Source: Nectonema munidae (taxonomy: Eukaryota > Nematomorpha > Nectonematoida > Nectonematidae). Taken from it: DNA of 64,000 bases. The translations under genes were made by a program, and so were the position numbers. Location of the stretch: positions 606,374 to 670,373 of the forward strand of contig JAUIRK010000054.1 of the NCBI GenBank assembly GCA_030549495.1, in the 5' to 3' direction. This document shows, in pieces, positions 35,445-47,802 of the stretch (position 1 is the stretch's first letter; each line of letters begins with the position of its first letter). The notes under the pieces were generated by a model. The model searched no databases, was not told the origin of the DNA, and saw only the letters and a list, made by a program, of their open reading frames with translations.

Positions 35445-37130
35445 ATGTTTCAGAATATGAATGTGAATGAAGCCATATCATTTTTGACTGATAGTGAATT
35501 TTCTTCTGCTCAAATTTACATTTGTCCTCCAGAAAATTCATACATAAGCGATGTTGACAGTGGTGATGAAGATTATGAACTTTCAATTGACAACCTTTCG
35601 GGAAAACAATTGAATGCTAGTGCAAGTTTGGTTTTAAATAATATCGATGGTTCGAAGGAGTTATGCGGCGATGAAGATGATACTATGATAGATAAAAGAA
35701 CTCCAGACTCAAGAAAATGGAAAAAAATTGACATAAAAAGTATATTGTGTAATAACGATTCCCGCATTCAAGCCTCTCTAGATGATATAAACTCATTTTC
35801 CCCAGTAAAATATTTTGAGCTTTTTTTTGATGATGAAATTATGGAATTTATTCTACAACAGACAATCTTGTATGCTAAAAGGGATAAGGGGGATTTAAAT
35901 TTTAGTATGGATAAATCTGAGTTGAAGCTTTTTTTAAGTGTTCTTATGATAAGTGGTTACAGCCCAGTTTGCAGAACTAGAATGTTTTGGGAGCAAAAAG
36001 ACGATATACATAACATAGCGATAGCTAAAGCATTTAGTCGTAATCGCTTTGAGAAAATTCTTAGCTATATTCATTTAGCTGATAACCAGTGCCAAGCCTT
36101 TTTATGACAAAATAAACCTTCGTTTTTTACGTTATATGCCTGAATCGAAAAATATTAGTATTGATGAATCCATGATTGAATATTACGGCAAGCATCCTTC
36201 TAAACAATTTATGAAAGGAAAGCCTATTAGATTCGGGTATAAGACGTGGACAATGTGCACTTCAGATGGCTACATTATTTCTATTTCACCATATGCGGGT
36301 AAATCTGAAGTATATAACAAAGAATTAGGAATAGGAGGTAGTGTGGTAATGAAATTCGCTAATCTTTTACCACAAAGTAATTACCACCTGATAATGGATA
36401 ATTACTTCTGCTCCTTGCATTTGTTCGAACTTCTAAGAAAGAAGGGATTTCACGCCACAGGTGTAATAAGAAGTGATAGGTTGCAGAAATGTCCAATTCT
36501 TAATAAAAAATGCTTACTTAAAAAAAAAAGAGGTAATTTTGATTATCGCTATGACGCAAGTTCTAAAATAATTGTTATAACCTGGAGGGATAATAACGTA
36601 GTGAATCTTGCATCCACCTGCCTAGGAGTAAAGCCAATAAAAAAAATTAAAAGATGGTGCTCTTCAACAAAAAAATTATATACATACAACAACCAAATGG
36701 TATAGCAGAATATAACAAATTGATGGGTGGAGTGGACAGATCAAATCAAAATGTTACACAATACCAAATGAGCATACGTTTAAAGAAGTGGTGGTGGCCT
36801 TTCTTCCGATTTTTATTTCACGCATCGCTACAAAATTCTTGGTTTTTGTACAAAAAAGTTGTCTGTATAAAGATAAACCTCTGGATCAACTTGGGTTCAT
36901 ACGTGAAATTGTTAACACATATCTTCTGCAAAATTCTGCAAACAAAATTCAAATTCCTTTTTTTACAAATAAAGTTAGCAATGACATTAGACTTGATCAA
37001 AAAGACCATGACTTTGGCAATCTTCCTACTCAAAAAATATGTGTGTTTTGTAAAAAAGGTACTAAAAAAGATGCACCAAGTGTAACGTGGCTCTACATAT
37101 GCATTGCTTCACAGCTTTTCATTCAAAATA
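35445..37130 (+). pseudogene. piggyBac transposase (PB-B), broken
   Basis: Cut-and-paste transposase, nuclear, TTAA-specific. Acidic N-terminus (SDVDSGDEDYELS), then SPVKYFELFFDDEIMEFI and NRFEKILSYIHLADN. Near 36090 the frame jumps to KPFYDKINLRFLRY, and about ten residues usual between them (a D.x.KVRP-like stretch) are missing, so there is a deletion plus frameshift. Catalytic Asp residues are visible in SIDESMIEY (codon 36163-36165), LIMDNYF (36397-36399) and GGVDRSNQ (36735-36737). Further frameshifts lie at an A-run near 36668, near 36855 and near 37065. The last restores a C-terminal zinc finger, CVFCKKG ... RCTKCNVALHMHCFTAFH. The real start may be 35457, since TTTCAG precedes an ATG there and an upstream exon is possible. 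Confidence 0.9.
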
Positions 37131-37586
37131 AAGTTTTTTAATAAATTTGTTGAATCTTTTTTCATCTTGTTTCTTGCTACAATAAAAAAATAGACACTCT
37201 TCTTTTTTTCAAACTGACAATACTCCATCTTTAGTTTTAAGGTTCGGAGGTTGGTATTTGCTCTCTTCATTATTTCCAATCTCAGCTTTCAGTTTCACTG
37301 AGTCCACTTTTTCAGGTTCATAAACATGTGTATATTTTACTTTTTTAAGTTTCCCCTTGAGTTTCTTTTCAATTTACTTTTATATATTATATATGGAGCA
37401 CATCATCAATAAAATGATATGCTCCCTTTAACGACAATATAACTTTTTGGTTATGATTTATTTTTTTGCTCTAAAAAATTATATATACGTTCTAGAATGT
37501 TATGAATAGTGTAATTGAGTTCTGTTTACATAAAACTATCATAAATTAGCTCAAAACTCATATGCTAGAGGTTGGTCATTAATGGG

Positions 37587-38177
37587 TTGCGATAAGCTTC
37601 TTGATCTATCTTGTATTTAAATCCTATGTATTGAAGAAATATCTGAATCCAAATGTCTTCTTTATTTTGCATGAAAACCAATGAATCTCAAGCAACCTTT
37701 CGCTTTTGCTTCTAAGTTTCCATTTGAAAATGAAAGAACCATTTTGGAATGAGTGAAAAAGCAATGCGAAGAAAATAAATAGTTTTCAAATTAATGAATA
37801 CAGTTGTACCATTTTATAATTGGAAACATAGCCTGTTGTTTCTATGGATTCTATTATCAACAAACACTTTTTTATGCAAGCATTTTAAATCAACAATGTA
37901 ACATAAAATTCATTTTTAATCTTTGAAATAAAATTCTAATTTTTTATTCAAGCGAGATGGAGTTGAATATCTTGTAAAGTGGAAAGACTGGAGCAAAAGG
38001 TAATCATTAAGATCTTATCGTTTTTAACTCATCTTTTTTCTTCTTTCCCTCAGAAAAATATATATATGTATTTTTAACCCTCATTAGGGGTTGTTTTCAT
38101 CAATCTCACAGTATTTGTCGTTGTATGGCAAAAGATAGTTTGTTCATCAGTTAAAACAATAGCAATAATATTAATAA
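37587..38177. other. no gene recognised
   Basis: AT-rich flank of PB-B. TTAACCCTCATTAGGGGTT near 38076 is a short imperfect palindrome without a partner. Confidence 0.4.
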
Positions 38178-38295
38178 ACTAGCCGGTCCCGTGGTCGTTT
38201 CGAGCGAAGCGAATTTAAATTAGCAACTCAAAATACATATTACCCAGAATCCTATGTTTCGAGCGAAGCGAGAAACGACCACGGGACCGGCTAGT
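38178..38295. mobile_element. 118-bp MITE with perfect 24-bp inverted ends
   Basis: Left end starts ACTAGCCGGTCCCGTGG and runs on to CGTTTC; the right arm (38272-38295) is its exact reverse complement. Immediately inside, GTTTCGAGCGAAGCGA occurs next to both ends in direct sense. The superfamily is not clear since I see no confident target duplication. GC-rich ends in an AT-rich context make it conspicuous. Confidence 0.8.
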
Positions 38296-38530
38296 ATATA
38301 AATAATTTCAACCAATCAGAATGCTTCCAGCGACACACACACAGACGCTAGCTTATTATAATATAGATAAGTATAAAAATTTATCAAAAATGAGTGCATT
38401 TTTTTGATGATAAGAATAACTTTTTAGAATAATTTTAAAATGTATGCTCAGATTTTTATCATTTTTTTAACAAAAAAGTAAAAATTTTACTCAAAATTTC
38501 TTTTTTCAATTTATTTATTTATTTGAGCTT
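38296..38530. other. no gene recognised
   Basis: AT-rich. On the minus strand AATAAAGCTCAAATAAATAA (about 38512-38531) looks like the poly(A) signal and AAAT-repeat tail of the element to its right. Confidence 0.45.
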
Positions 38531-39970
38531 TATTAGTTAACAATACAAGAAACAATCACTATTCACAATCCCCTCTTGCATGCAAAAGGGGCAAAGTGTC
38601 ATAACCTGACACGTGTGCACAAAAAGAAAGTTTATTTGTTTGTCTTTTATGTCGCTAGAAGAGGACCGCGAGCCGTGGTTCTTCTTTTTGAGTACTTCTT
38701 CCAAAGAACGCAAGGGCCTTGCTCGATTCTTGTTTTCTTTCATTGAGGGAAGAATCTTCTCCTTTAGAGCTCTTCGTCTTGCAAAGATCTTGCTTGTTTG
38801 TTTTGAAGAATCGTCGGATGGTTTCCATCTTTTTACAGGGAATCCCTGTTCTCCCCATTGCAAGGATCTTTCGAACTTTTTGGGTGTGTGGGCTGGGTAG
38901 TAAAGAGTAAAAAACGAGAAGAAATAATGAGGAGCCTGCCCGTGCCCAGCCTTATATACCCACGATGTGGGCGGAAGGAGAAAGAAAGCCCTGATTGGCT
39001 GGGCAGTTGGCGCGAAACTGGGGAATCGTCCAGTTTTCCCAGCCAATGGGTATTGAGCTTGATGAACTGATCGGTGCCAGAAGGGTGGTCGAGAGTCCCT
39101 ATCTCCATGGCATCTTCGCTTCTGGCAGGCTTGTCATGCGAGAATCTCGCGAGATCCTTCTTTGCCTTTTCCATGAAGAAACTCCATGTTTTTCGGATGA
39201 AGTCCCGCCATGGCTCCAGTTCCATGCTAATGGCGCAATCCCATATCTTCATCTTGTAGCTTCCATAGGCTCTGGGCGGCTCGTCCGCCGGGTTGTTCTC
39301 AGATCTTACATGTTACATGTTTATTCTGAGTGAGTCCGTCTACTTGCTGGTTGCTTCCAACCATAGGAGGTACGTGGCTTGTCGAGGGGATTTACTCCCA
39401 ATCTTGCGCACACACCTGATGGCCGCCATGGAATCTGAAATGATTCCACTTTTTGGCCCGAAGAAGTCTACCATGATAATGGCTAGGAGTTCCAGGTCCG
39501 TGATGTGCCATCCTATTTAGTGCACGGGGACGGACCATTTTTTCCCATCTGTCACGATGCCAATTCCAGTTAAGCATGCATCTACGTCATGTGGACTATG
39601 CGATGCGCCTTGGCGGGATCCACCAAGCTCCAAGGGACCAATATGGTGTTGCTGATGTATGCCACGGCTAGCTGAACCAGCTGTCTTCTGTCTCCAGCCT
39701 CTTCCCAATTGTAGAGAGCTGAGATGATTCGGAATCTTCCGAAAAGCGTCGCGGCATAATAGTTGAGAACGCCCATTACCTTCTGCTTTCATCGTAGAGG
39801 TACCTCCTCCACCTTGTGTGTCACTAGGAAGGCGAAGATGGCTTTGAGCAGCACTTCCTTCTTTTCGTCAGGGACTCCCATGCGACGGTTATCGAGTTGG
39901 ATGCTTGTGCCGAGCTTCGCAGATTTACGAACATCTATCAAAGATAAAATCTGGTGTAGTAATTGTTACT
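38531..39970 (-). pseudogene. retroelement Pol fragment: RT thumb and RNase H
   Basis: GC-richer island. Minus-strand frames give, from the right, RKSAKLGTSIQLDNRRMGVP and KKEVLLKAIFAFLV (end of the RT palm), MGVLNYYAATLFGRFRIIS then ALYNWEEAGDRRQL (the 'LG.LNYYRRFIP.f..i..PLY' connection of LTR-type RTs, about 39776-39700), VDACLTGIGIVTDGKKW (first RNase H Asp, about 39590-39545), TDLELLAIIMVDFFG (Glu) and IISDSMAAIRCVRKIG (second Asp, about 39450). Further open but unrecognised sequence continues to CPFCMQEG near 38590. Stops and shifts are frequent. The connection domain suggests a Ty3-like or DIRS-like source, but the AAAT-type tail is more usual for non-LTR elements, so the class is uncertain. 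Confidence 0.6.
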
Positions 39971-40949
39971 AAATTTTTTCAACATTCTCTCAATCTATTG
40001 TTAGCGAATAAATAATTTAGTCAGTAAATTCAAAAGAATATATAAGAACGAAATTGTTTAAATATTAGTGAAAAAACAGAAAATCAGTTCCAGATTCAAG
40101 ACATGGAGCTTATAAAAATGCATAAAGAAATTAAATCTGATGGAAACGATCGTATTCGTATATCTTCTCTTGTCATGATTTGTGTTCTTTGTTTCACAAC
40201 TGCATGTAAAAATGCAGTACAAATTTAAAAACTTCATCAAAATGAGAAACTCGAAAACTAAGTTTATTTCTTATAAAAAACAAACAGCATTTTCAGGCGC
40301 CTCTATAAGCAAAATATATTGAAAGCGGGTTCTAGGCCATTTTAAAAAGGCGTGTAGAATAGAAAGAACCGTTTGCAGCAAAAGATGATGACAGTCGCGT
40401 AATGTTGTCTAAGCGACGCTTACTACTACTCCCTTCGTAGATTCCATGCTCTGATATCTGTGCAACCATGTGGAACGTGAATTGAAATTTTCAATGTCAT
40501 TCTACACTATTTAATTGTCAATTAGAGTCAAGGCTGGCAAATATTTTCTATCAGTTTTTGCCCAAATCCAGAAAAATCTCACCCGGATCTGCCCGCACCC
40601 ACAAAAAAATAAGTCTTTGGTGTCAAGGCGTTCTCTTTGCTTACCCCCAAATTCTGAAATCAATTTAAAAAAGGTGTTTGCTAACTTATCAAAAAATGAG
40701 ACAAAATATCATTACGGAATATGGTTGTCCTTATTTCATTAACTGCTATTAGTCGAGCTAAGCTGGAATTTTCACTTGCTGCACAAGTAGTATTCATAAT
40801 GCAAACAATACGTTTCACGGATGAAAGAAGAGGGAAACTTTTGATTGAGTATGGAATAAATGATTCCTATCATGGATCATATTCTATCATGAAAAATGCT
40901 GCATATAACCATGAAATAACGATTAAAGAAGAAGCCAGAATTCGCTTAA
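39971..40949. other. no gene recognised
   Basis: Open frames at 40515-40742 and 40721-40966 (+) show no family motif; the second runs into the MITE at 40950. Confidence 0.4.
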
Positions 40950-41071
40950 CCGCTCTACGGCCATAGTCTGCTATGCCCACTTTATAAAAGTTCGATCGTC
41001 TGCGTTTGTGAATGCTTTTCATTCGTCTGCTTCGCATGAGATGTCGTCTGATTGTTCTCGTCGTAAACGGG
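40950..41071. mobile_element. TTAA-type MITE, family member 2
   Basis: 122 bp preceded by TTAA (40946-40949). Ends CCGCTCTACGGCCA and, inward from the right, CCCGTTTACGACGA. The core GATCGTCTGCGTTTGTGAAT and GTCGTCTGATTGTTCTCG matches 57813-57932 and, less fully, 33066-33195. Right flank is TTCC, a mutated TTAA. Confidence 0.75.
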
Positions 41072-43079
41072 TTCCAGCCAACAAGCAAAACATCAGTAAA
41101 TTTCCAATCTTTATTTCTTAAAAGAATTTTTCAAGAAGTAAATCCTATCAATTTTAAATTCTTTTAAAGTAATTTCATTTTTCTTTTGTCTCTTTTATAT
41201 ATTGACTAAGTTACTTTAAAAATAGATATGTTTAACTTATGCGCATGCGTGTTTCTTCGATGTGACGATTATTATATGTGTATATGTCTGCGCAGCCACG
41301 TAACCAGCTATAGAGCGCCCGGGGACATACACCACAATCTAAGTCATGGGCCTACTAAAAATTTGAAATATACAAATTAAATGAATTTATTTCATTCTAA
41401 CATTTAGAGCAAATAAAATGAAAATATAAAATAAAATATTGATATCACTGGCGGTGGCGACCAAAACCTCCAATTTTATTAAGATGGGGTTCTACCTGTA
41501 ACAAAAAACAAATTAATAAAACATTACTCAGAGTGGGATATGAGAAACCTAAATAAGAAGTATTAACCATAAAAAAATCACAAATGCTCACAAAGAAATG
41601 GAAAGAGACACTAGAGTTGTTATTAGCTCTTATTTTGGACAAAGTCTATAAGTAAACATATACGAAGTCGTCCCCAAATCAACAAATCGTGCTGCATGCA
41701 AAGGATTAGCGGAAGAAAATGAGATTAAAAGAGTAGCAATTTCTTCGTGTAGACAACTTCTCGTTCGTTTTTAAAAGGAGGATAATTTGATTCACTTTTT
41801 TATTGTTGTGTTGCTAAGAGCTTGCCTGTTCTTCAAATCCTCGATATGCCTATTCCTAGTTCATCGTTTCTTCCTGTCCATACTATTATTTATTTGATTT
41901 TAAGCGCGACTACAGCACATTTGTAGACGCTGCACTCAGGTTGATGATACAAATGACAGCAAGTAAAAAATGTACACTCAACAAGGAATCAACAAAAAAG
42001 AAGCTTGTAGCGAAAAATTAACAAAATTAGAGGCAGGTTCAGACTTACGCTTTGAAGGGAACATCTTACTTATAAAGAAATGTTTTGGGCTTCTTGAATA
42101 TTTTATCCTCATATATTTTTCATGAATAAAGTAGTAGGTATTCAGAAGGTAATCTTTAGTTCATGCTGGAGCTATCCAGCGCATGTTTGCGTTTAGAGTC
42201 ATTTTTGAGCTTAACTTATTTGCAAATTATGAGAAGAACTTTAAAATATATATTTTTTTCAATATTAGCCAGTGAAGTTTAACAAGCCCAAGAGCATTTT
42301 TTTTACTTTTTACGAACATTTAATATTATTCGAGCACAAGAATTTTGGAGTACTTGTAATTTTCATGTTTAATAATCAAATCTTTTATAAGAGGTTTGTC
42401 TAACCAAATGCCAAGTATCTACACCTTATCCAGAATAGGTTTATAAATATTAGCATTAAAACAAATGATGGAGAAATAGAGCTCGTTATTGCAGGAAGAA
42501 GAAGAAAAATTGCTATTTTCGTTTTTTCTCATTGACTTCTAGATTAAAAGTGCTCATGAGAGTTGAGGGTTTTGAAATTCAAGGAATTAAGTGTTGTGTA
42601 TTGTAACTTGAATATTTCATCTGCATATGCAAGTACTTGATACGAATTATTCCTAATCAGGCGCAAAATTGGTGAAGTATATAAACAAAGTTAGAAAGGC
42701 GCAAGCACGCAACCTGCCTTCAGATGAAGAGCAAAAACATCAATTATACTAGACTGAGGCATATCCTTTGATAGGATTGAAGCCAATTCTATGCATCGTC
42801 CAAATTCTTGTGAGCGCATAGTGAGAAGTAAATTTGTATCTACAATATCTTTTATTGATGTTATCAGTCAAAGTGAAAGAAGCGATTCAGTACACTCTGT
42901 TTTTTGTAGGCAGACTGTTGATCATGGGGCGGTGAATTTTCAGTACAGTGTGTTGCAAGCGCTTCGACATCATCCGTTCTGTCAATTTACTAAGAAGTGG
43001 TGGATTCGAGATGGCGTGTATTCATTCATCCTTGTGGAGCGTACATTTTCATGTTTGAAACAGGCGTAATATGTCCGCG
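41072..43079. other. no gene recognised
   Basis: A GC-richer part at 42700-43070 is probably the downstream continuation (minus sense) of the LINE scrap at 43080-43640, but I could not line up RT motifs in it. The 92-codon plus frame at 42791-43069 is unsupported. Confidence 0.35.
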
Positions 43080-43640
43080 TTTGAGGCATATCCTTTTACG
43101 GATTTTGATATAAGATCTATTAGGATATCAGCTATATGATTTCAGCCGGACCTATTTTGATATCATGTAGTGTGATAATTTCTTTATTTCATCAGCATAA
43201 GTAAACTTGAACTTTTTGAGATTACAATTAGAAACGTTGCGTAAGAAATCTTGATGCTTCCTCAAATGATTAGGCAATGAGTTTACGCTCTCAACCATAC
43301 ATTCAATTTTTTCGAGAAAAAAAGTATTAAACTTATAAGCAAACTCTTCTTTGAGAATAATACCTTTTCTTCATCTTTAAGATGGAAGTAACATCAGGTA
43401 GTTTTTCATAGAATACTCTAGCTTCAGGACTTTTAGTCCTTACCCACTTTTTAAAATATTTCTTCCTTTATTTCTTAAACGAATGAAACCACGGAGGTCT
43501 AGAAATTTTATACTTTTGATTTCTTTACCTGGGTATTTTGAATAAGGATGCCAAGTAATCAAAAAGTGATGCTAAAGAGTCGGATTCAGTAGAAAAATAT
43601 TTCAAGCTAATTTCTAAGTCTCGTTAAAGTAAATTGAAAA
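43080..43640 (-). pseudogene. LINE scrap: EN-RT linker region
   Basis: Minus-strand translation gives RPPWFHSFKK, KKYFKKWVRTKSPEARVF then YEKLPDVTSILKMKKRYYSQ, the '+PWF......+...+W......  .Y...R..V...+...K..YY' linker typical of CR1/Jockey-group ORF2 proteins. DIKIGPAEII further on corresponds to the 'g..gIP.eil' step before the RT. Stops interrupt it. Confidence 0.6.
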
Positions 43641-43664
43641 AAAAGGAAATTTATTTTTAATCAC

Positions 43665-43745
43665 GACTTTATAGTGTTAAATAGGTTATCAATATTTCGA
43701 CCTTTGCGGTCTTTTTAAAGATATTCTAAATATGAAGCTTTATAT
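43665..43745 (-). other. Penelope-like hairpin motif
   Basis: Minus sense: ATCTTTAAAAAGACCGCAAA followed by GGTCGAAATATTGATAACC. The arrangement [purine-rich]-GACC-loop-GGTC-GAAA-TATT parallels the arms of the palindrome at 9.04-9.29 kb (AAGGTCATAGTGACCGAAA then TATT), so both probably come from the same class of element. Confidence 0.4.
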
Positions 43746-46700
43746 CAAAATGTCCCATACCTCTAACATCAACTTCCTCCCTTTCTTTATAACTCATTTT
43801 TATATTTACATATCCTCCTTTCTCTAAAATCATTATCGTTAATAAATTTCCCTTTTTTTCAATTTACTTTTCCTTCACCAAATTTTCTCTATCGATTCGT
43901 TTGTGCTTGAACAAATTAATGATTTTATCAGGCTGATTTCTATTAACAATTGAAGCTTGAAAACAATAGCTAATTGATCACTAATTCACTTTGAAATTTG
44001 AAATTAAGCCAAAATCCCAAAAATATTATCAAGCCTAGCAATGTGCGAAGATTCAAAAATTATACCTATAAATCAAAATGAACATAATCTTACAGACAGT
44101 CTTTTCCTTTGAGTATACAAATATTGGATGGAAAAGTTTGATATGAGCTATGATCCGGTAACTCAATGTTACCATGTTTTTGTATACAATAGCGACTACG
44201 CTTCCTCTGGTCTCGCGAAAGAAATGATTAATCAAAAACACTTTCTGCCATATACGAAATAAGAGGATTAACTTTTGCCGAAAGTGATCTTTCTTAGAAA
44301 ATCAAGATCTACTGAAAAAACGCAATACTTCATTGAATTTATTCTGAATTGAACCACCATTCCATAATAAAAATGACACGAATGAGAACAAACCTTTGAG
44401 AGCTTGGTAAATAGTGGACACATTGAAGAATTATGATTATTATACGGGAGATGAGCTTTTTTGTAGTTAATGCACAAAATTTCATTCAAATCAACGAGAC
44501 ATGAGTGTGTTAAGCGAATCTTTGGAATCGTGGTTACGATTCATGTTTGATATACCAGCATGAACATTGTTTCCTCCTCAATTGATATTATTACAAGCAA
44601 ACGTATTTTTAAGGATTGGTAGAAAATTTGCCTTTTTTTTATTTATCAGGAAAAACAAAGCAAAAATCACCATATTTATTTTTAAAGGTTTTTTGAATTT
44701 TTTTCGAAGATAAAGTGCAGGCTTTTAGACGAAGTTTACAGTTTAAAACTTCTGAGTATACTTTTTTTCGCAGTTCAAAAGGTGTAAAAATGAGAATTGA
44801 AAAATGGACCAAATACACAACTTAAGTAACTGGATCGAAGAGGAGAAATGAAAACGCAGAAATGAGTGACAAAAGTTAAAAATGAAAGAATATCTCAAAC
44901 TTCTACTAAAACATACTTCCAGTACAGGAAGCCTATAGCATTGGCATGTTAAAAATAAAGTGGTATTCCTGAAGAAATAAAATCGCTTCTTCCCTCTTTC
45001 GTGGACTTTGGGTCACTAAATATAAAAAGATGGCAGCCTTTTATCTGTTCATCTTTGCTTTATATCCTTGGCTATATTATTTTATTTTAATTTTAAAGGT
45101 AAAAAAGACGCTTCAAAATTATTTCTGTTGTTTCTAAGAAAAAGATTAAGTTAATTCATATTCGTATTTAATCTCCCGGGCACATTCATCAAAGGAATTA
45201 TTTTTCTTTTTTTAAGAAGCATATAAAAATTCGAGTCAAAACAAAAAATTTAACTTATGCTCTAACTTGGGTTAGTACTAACTAAATTTCAATTTAACTG
45301 ACCAAATCATTTATTAAATTACTTACATACAATTAAGCTTAATATTTAATTTTCAATCATTATAGGTACAATACTTGGGAACCAGAGAAGAACATTCTGG
45401 ATAATCTTTTGCTGGATTCTTATAAGCAAAAGTAATAAAGTTACTACGTTCACTTACTTAATAAGTGTAAATGTTCTTATTTTTAGACATGCAATGTTTT
45501 CCAAGAAGTCCCATGCAAAAAATACGAAACGCAAAATAAAGCCATCAGTATTTTCTCCACATTCTTTCTTTATTTTTTTCATGATGATTCGACCGCTTTT
45601 ATGGTAAAGGAATTTACATGTTAAAATTTAGCGAAATACCGGAGGTAGTTTTTATTATCAAGAGAATATTTGCGTCTTTTTCAACCTGACCCGTGGCAGT
45701 TTTAGACACCTTTCATTAATCTCTATTGAATTCCATTGCAAATTCAAGATCGCCTGCTTTCCTCTACGACAGGCCTTTCAACCTTTTTTACACATGGGCC
45801 CAAAATTTTATTAAAATTAACTCTCGATTGCTTAGTAATTGAACTAGATCGACGATTTTCTGAAGAGTAAAAAATATAAGATGAGGATAATACGTTTGTT
45901 TACTACTTTTCTCTATTAAACCACTCGATGCGGTCCCATTAGAGAGAGTCTAATATGAACGAGGAATATGGTTCAATAGTATATCTATCAGAGGTCTGGC
46001 ATAATCTCCGAAGAGACAACTTGCCAGACCTTATTATATATTTAAGTATAAAATTCGTAAAATGCTAAAAAATCATATTTAAAATAAAAAATTTCAAAAA
46101 ATATTTTGCATACTTGAACGCATTTCCCAAATTCAAAAATTCTACACACAAGTTCAAAACACTTAACTTTAAAATTGCGATTTTATTTCATGAAAAAAAT
46201 ATGGTTGGCTGAAATGTCTGTGTAATATATAATAATATGACGATTTTTTTTGAAATTTTAATTTATTTGTTTTGGAGAAAAAATTCATCTGTTTTTCAAC
46301 ATTTATATATATCATTTAAAAGTTTATCGTTTGCTGTATACGCTAGAATAATGTATTGTTGCAAAAGGTTTCTAATTTTTTTGATAACTTGACTTTACTT
46401 TGAAAAATTTGGTCTAAATTTTAGTAAATTTTGTTAAAAGCAGTGAAGAACAAAAATATTTATTGAAAATGGTATCATTGGAAAGCCATACTCTTTGTGC
46501 TTGACATGGGCTAGGTTTTACAAAAAAATGTTTTCCCTTTTGCAAAATTTCCTTTTATGTGAGGTCAGTCAACTTTTATCTAGTTCGAATAAATACCAAT
46601 GATATTAATTAACGTGATAAGTTTATATACTTTTTCCACTATTTCATATTAACAAAGGTAGAATATGGTTTTTTCCATTTTAAAATGTCATAGTTAAAGG

Positions 46701-46878
46701 ACACTGTCGAAAATAAGTATATATTTTTAACCTTTTAGGGGTCAGTATAATATTTTTCTAATACATCTTAATTACTTTTTGAAGTGAAAAATGTCGATCG
46801 AATCTAAAAGTTGTATTGATTAATCGTAGTCCGCTTTTATTTCGAAACAATTTTTATTTAATTTAGATACCACCTTTC
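43746..46878. other. no gene; possible hAT terminus at 45.77 kb
   Basis: GACAGGCCTTTCAACCTTTT followed by ACACATGGGCCC near 45767 resembles a hAT left end but no right end was found. GGTCTGGCA...TGCCAGACC at 45993-46030 is a short inverted repeat. Minus frames at 44053-44489 have no motif. Confidence 0.4.
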
Positions 46879-47305
46879 TGATTTTTAACGAAGAGCATTC
46901 GTTATATTTATACCGACAGTGTGCGAAGAATAAATCACATTATTGATTGATTTTAGAGCATAACTATGCGAAGAAAAATTAACACATGTTGCATTACGCG
47001 TTTGTGAGCGCAGTGAATTCTTATCTCTACGCTTCACCACATCTTTAGCACGCATGGGTGGTTTATTTTATCGGGTTAGTATACACTTAGTTTGTTTGTA
47101 GTGTTCCTAGCTGAAATTTTAGTCAAATATTAAAACGCTTATAACTTTCACATTTCTCAACAAAATATGCGATATACCAAATTAAAGCATTTTTTATGGG
47201 CTTTCAGAATACATTAATTACATCATAAGTACTTGAGAAATAGCATTTTACTGTTTTTTAACGAAGAGTATTTGTTATATTTATACCGACAATGTGCGAT
47301 AAAGT
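46879..47305 (+). repeat. pair of ~45-bp direct repeats 376 bp apart
   Basis: TTTTTAACGAAGAGCATTCG (from about 46884) and TTTTTAACGAAGAGTATTTG (from about 47258) both continue TTATATTTATACCGACA.TG and TGCGA. Their context is unknown; they lie just left of the LINE/PB-C complex. Confidence 0.8.
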
Positions 47306-47802
47306 TTCACATTCAATTCGATGGGCTGACTTTAAATTAATACAAACTAAGCCAACGGTTAATGTTATTTATTAACAACAGCGATTTTTAAGCCATGCTT
47401 TTTAAAGGGATGTTGCAAAAGAGATTTTCAATGTCAAACTCACCAATTCATAATAACTTTATTTTCTAATATTTTATCAAAAGCAAACGGTTCCTAAATA
47501 ACTCATAACGAAAATTATTAGTTGCTTAATCATTTTACATTGGACATTTTTGCACTCAATATCCTCCGGAATTAAATGAATTTATCAACGTTACATTTAA
47601 TTTCACTACTTTACCGTTTAAAGACGGGATACCAAGAAAAAAAATATTTAAAAGAAAAAATAAAATAAGAGATGAGAAACACCAAATTTCAGATTTTTAA
47701 AGGTATTTTTATGTTCCCAAAATAGGAACGTGTGAGACTGTTTAGAACTTGCTATTACGTAAAGATGAATTGTATTTCCCAAAAATGGGATTGTGAACTT
47801 AA
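47306..47802. other. no gene; twin GTTCCCAAAA motifs
   Basis: GTTCCCAAAATAGGAAC at 47713-47729 and TTCCCAAAAATGGGA at about 47777 are near-palindromes of the kind also found in the MITE at 33086 and in PB-C at 52728. They may be PB-C subterminal sequence or LINE 5' UTR. Confidence 0.45.

Noticed and set aside
38613-39520. Several plus-strand frames of 61-112 codons
   Set aside because: Antisense to the RT/RNase H fragment whose motifs are on the minus strand; GC-richer DNA lengthens chance frames.
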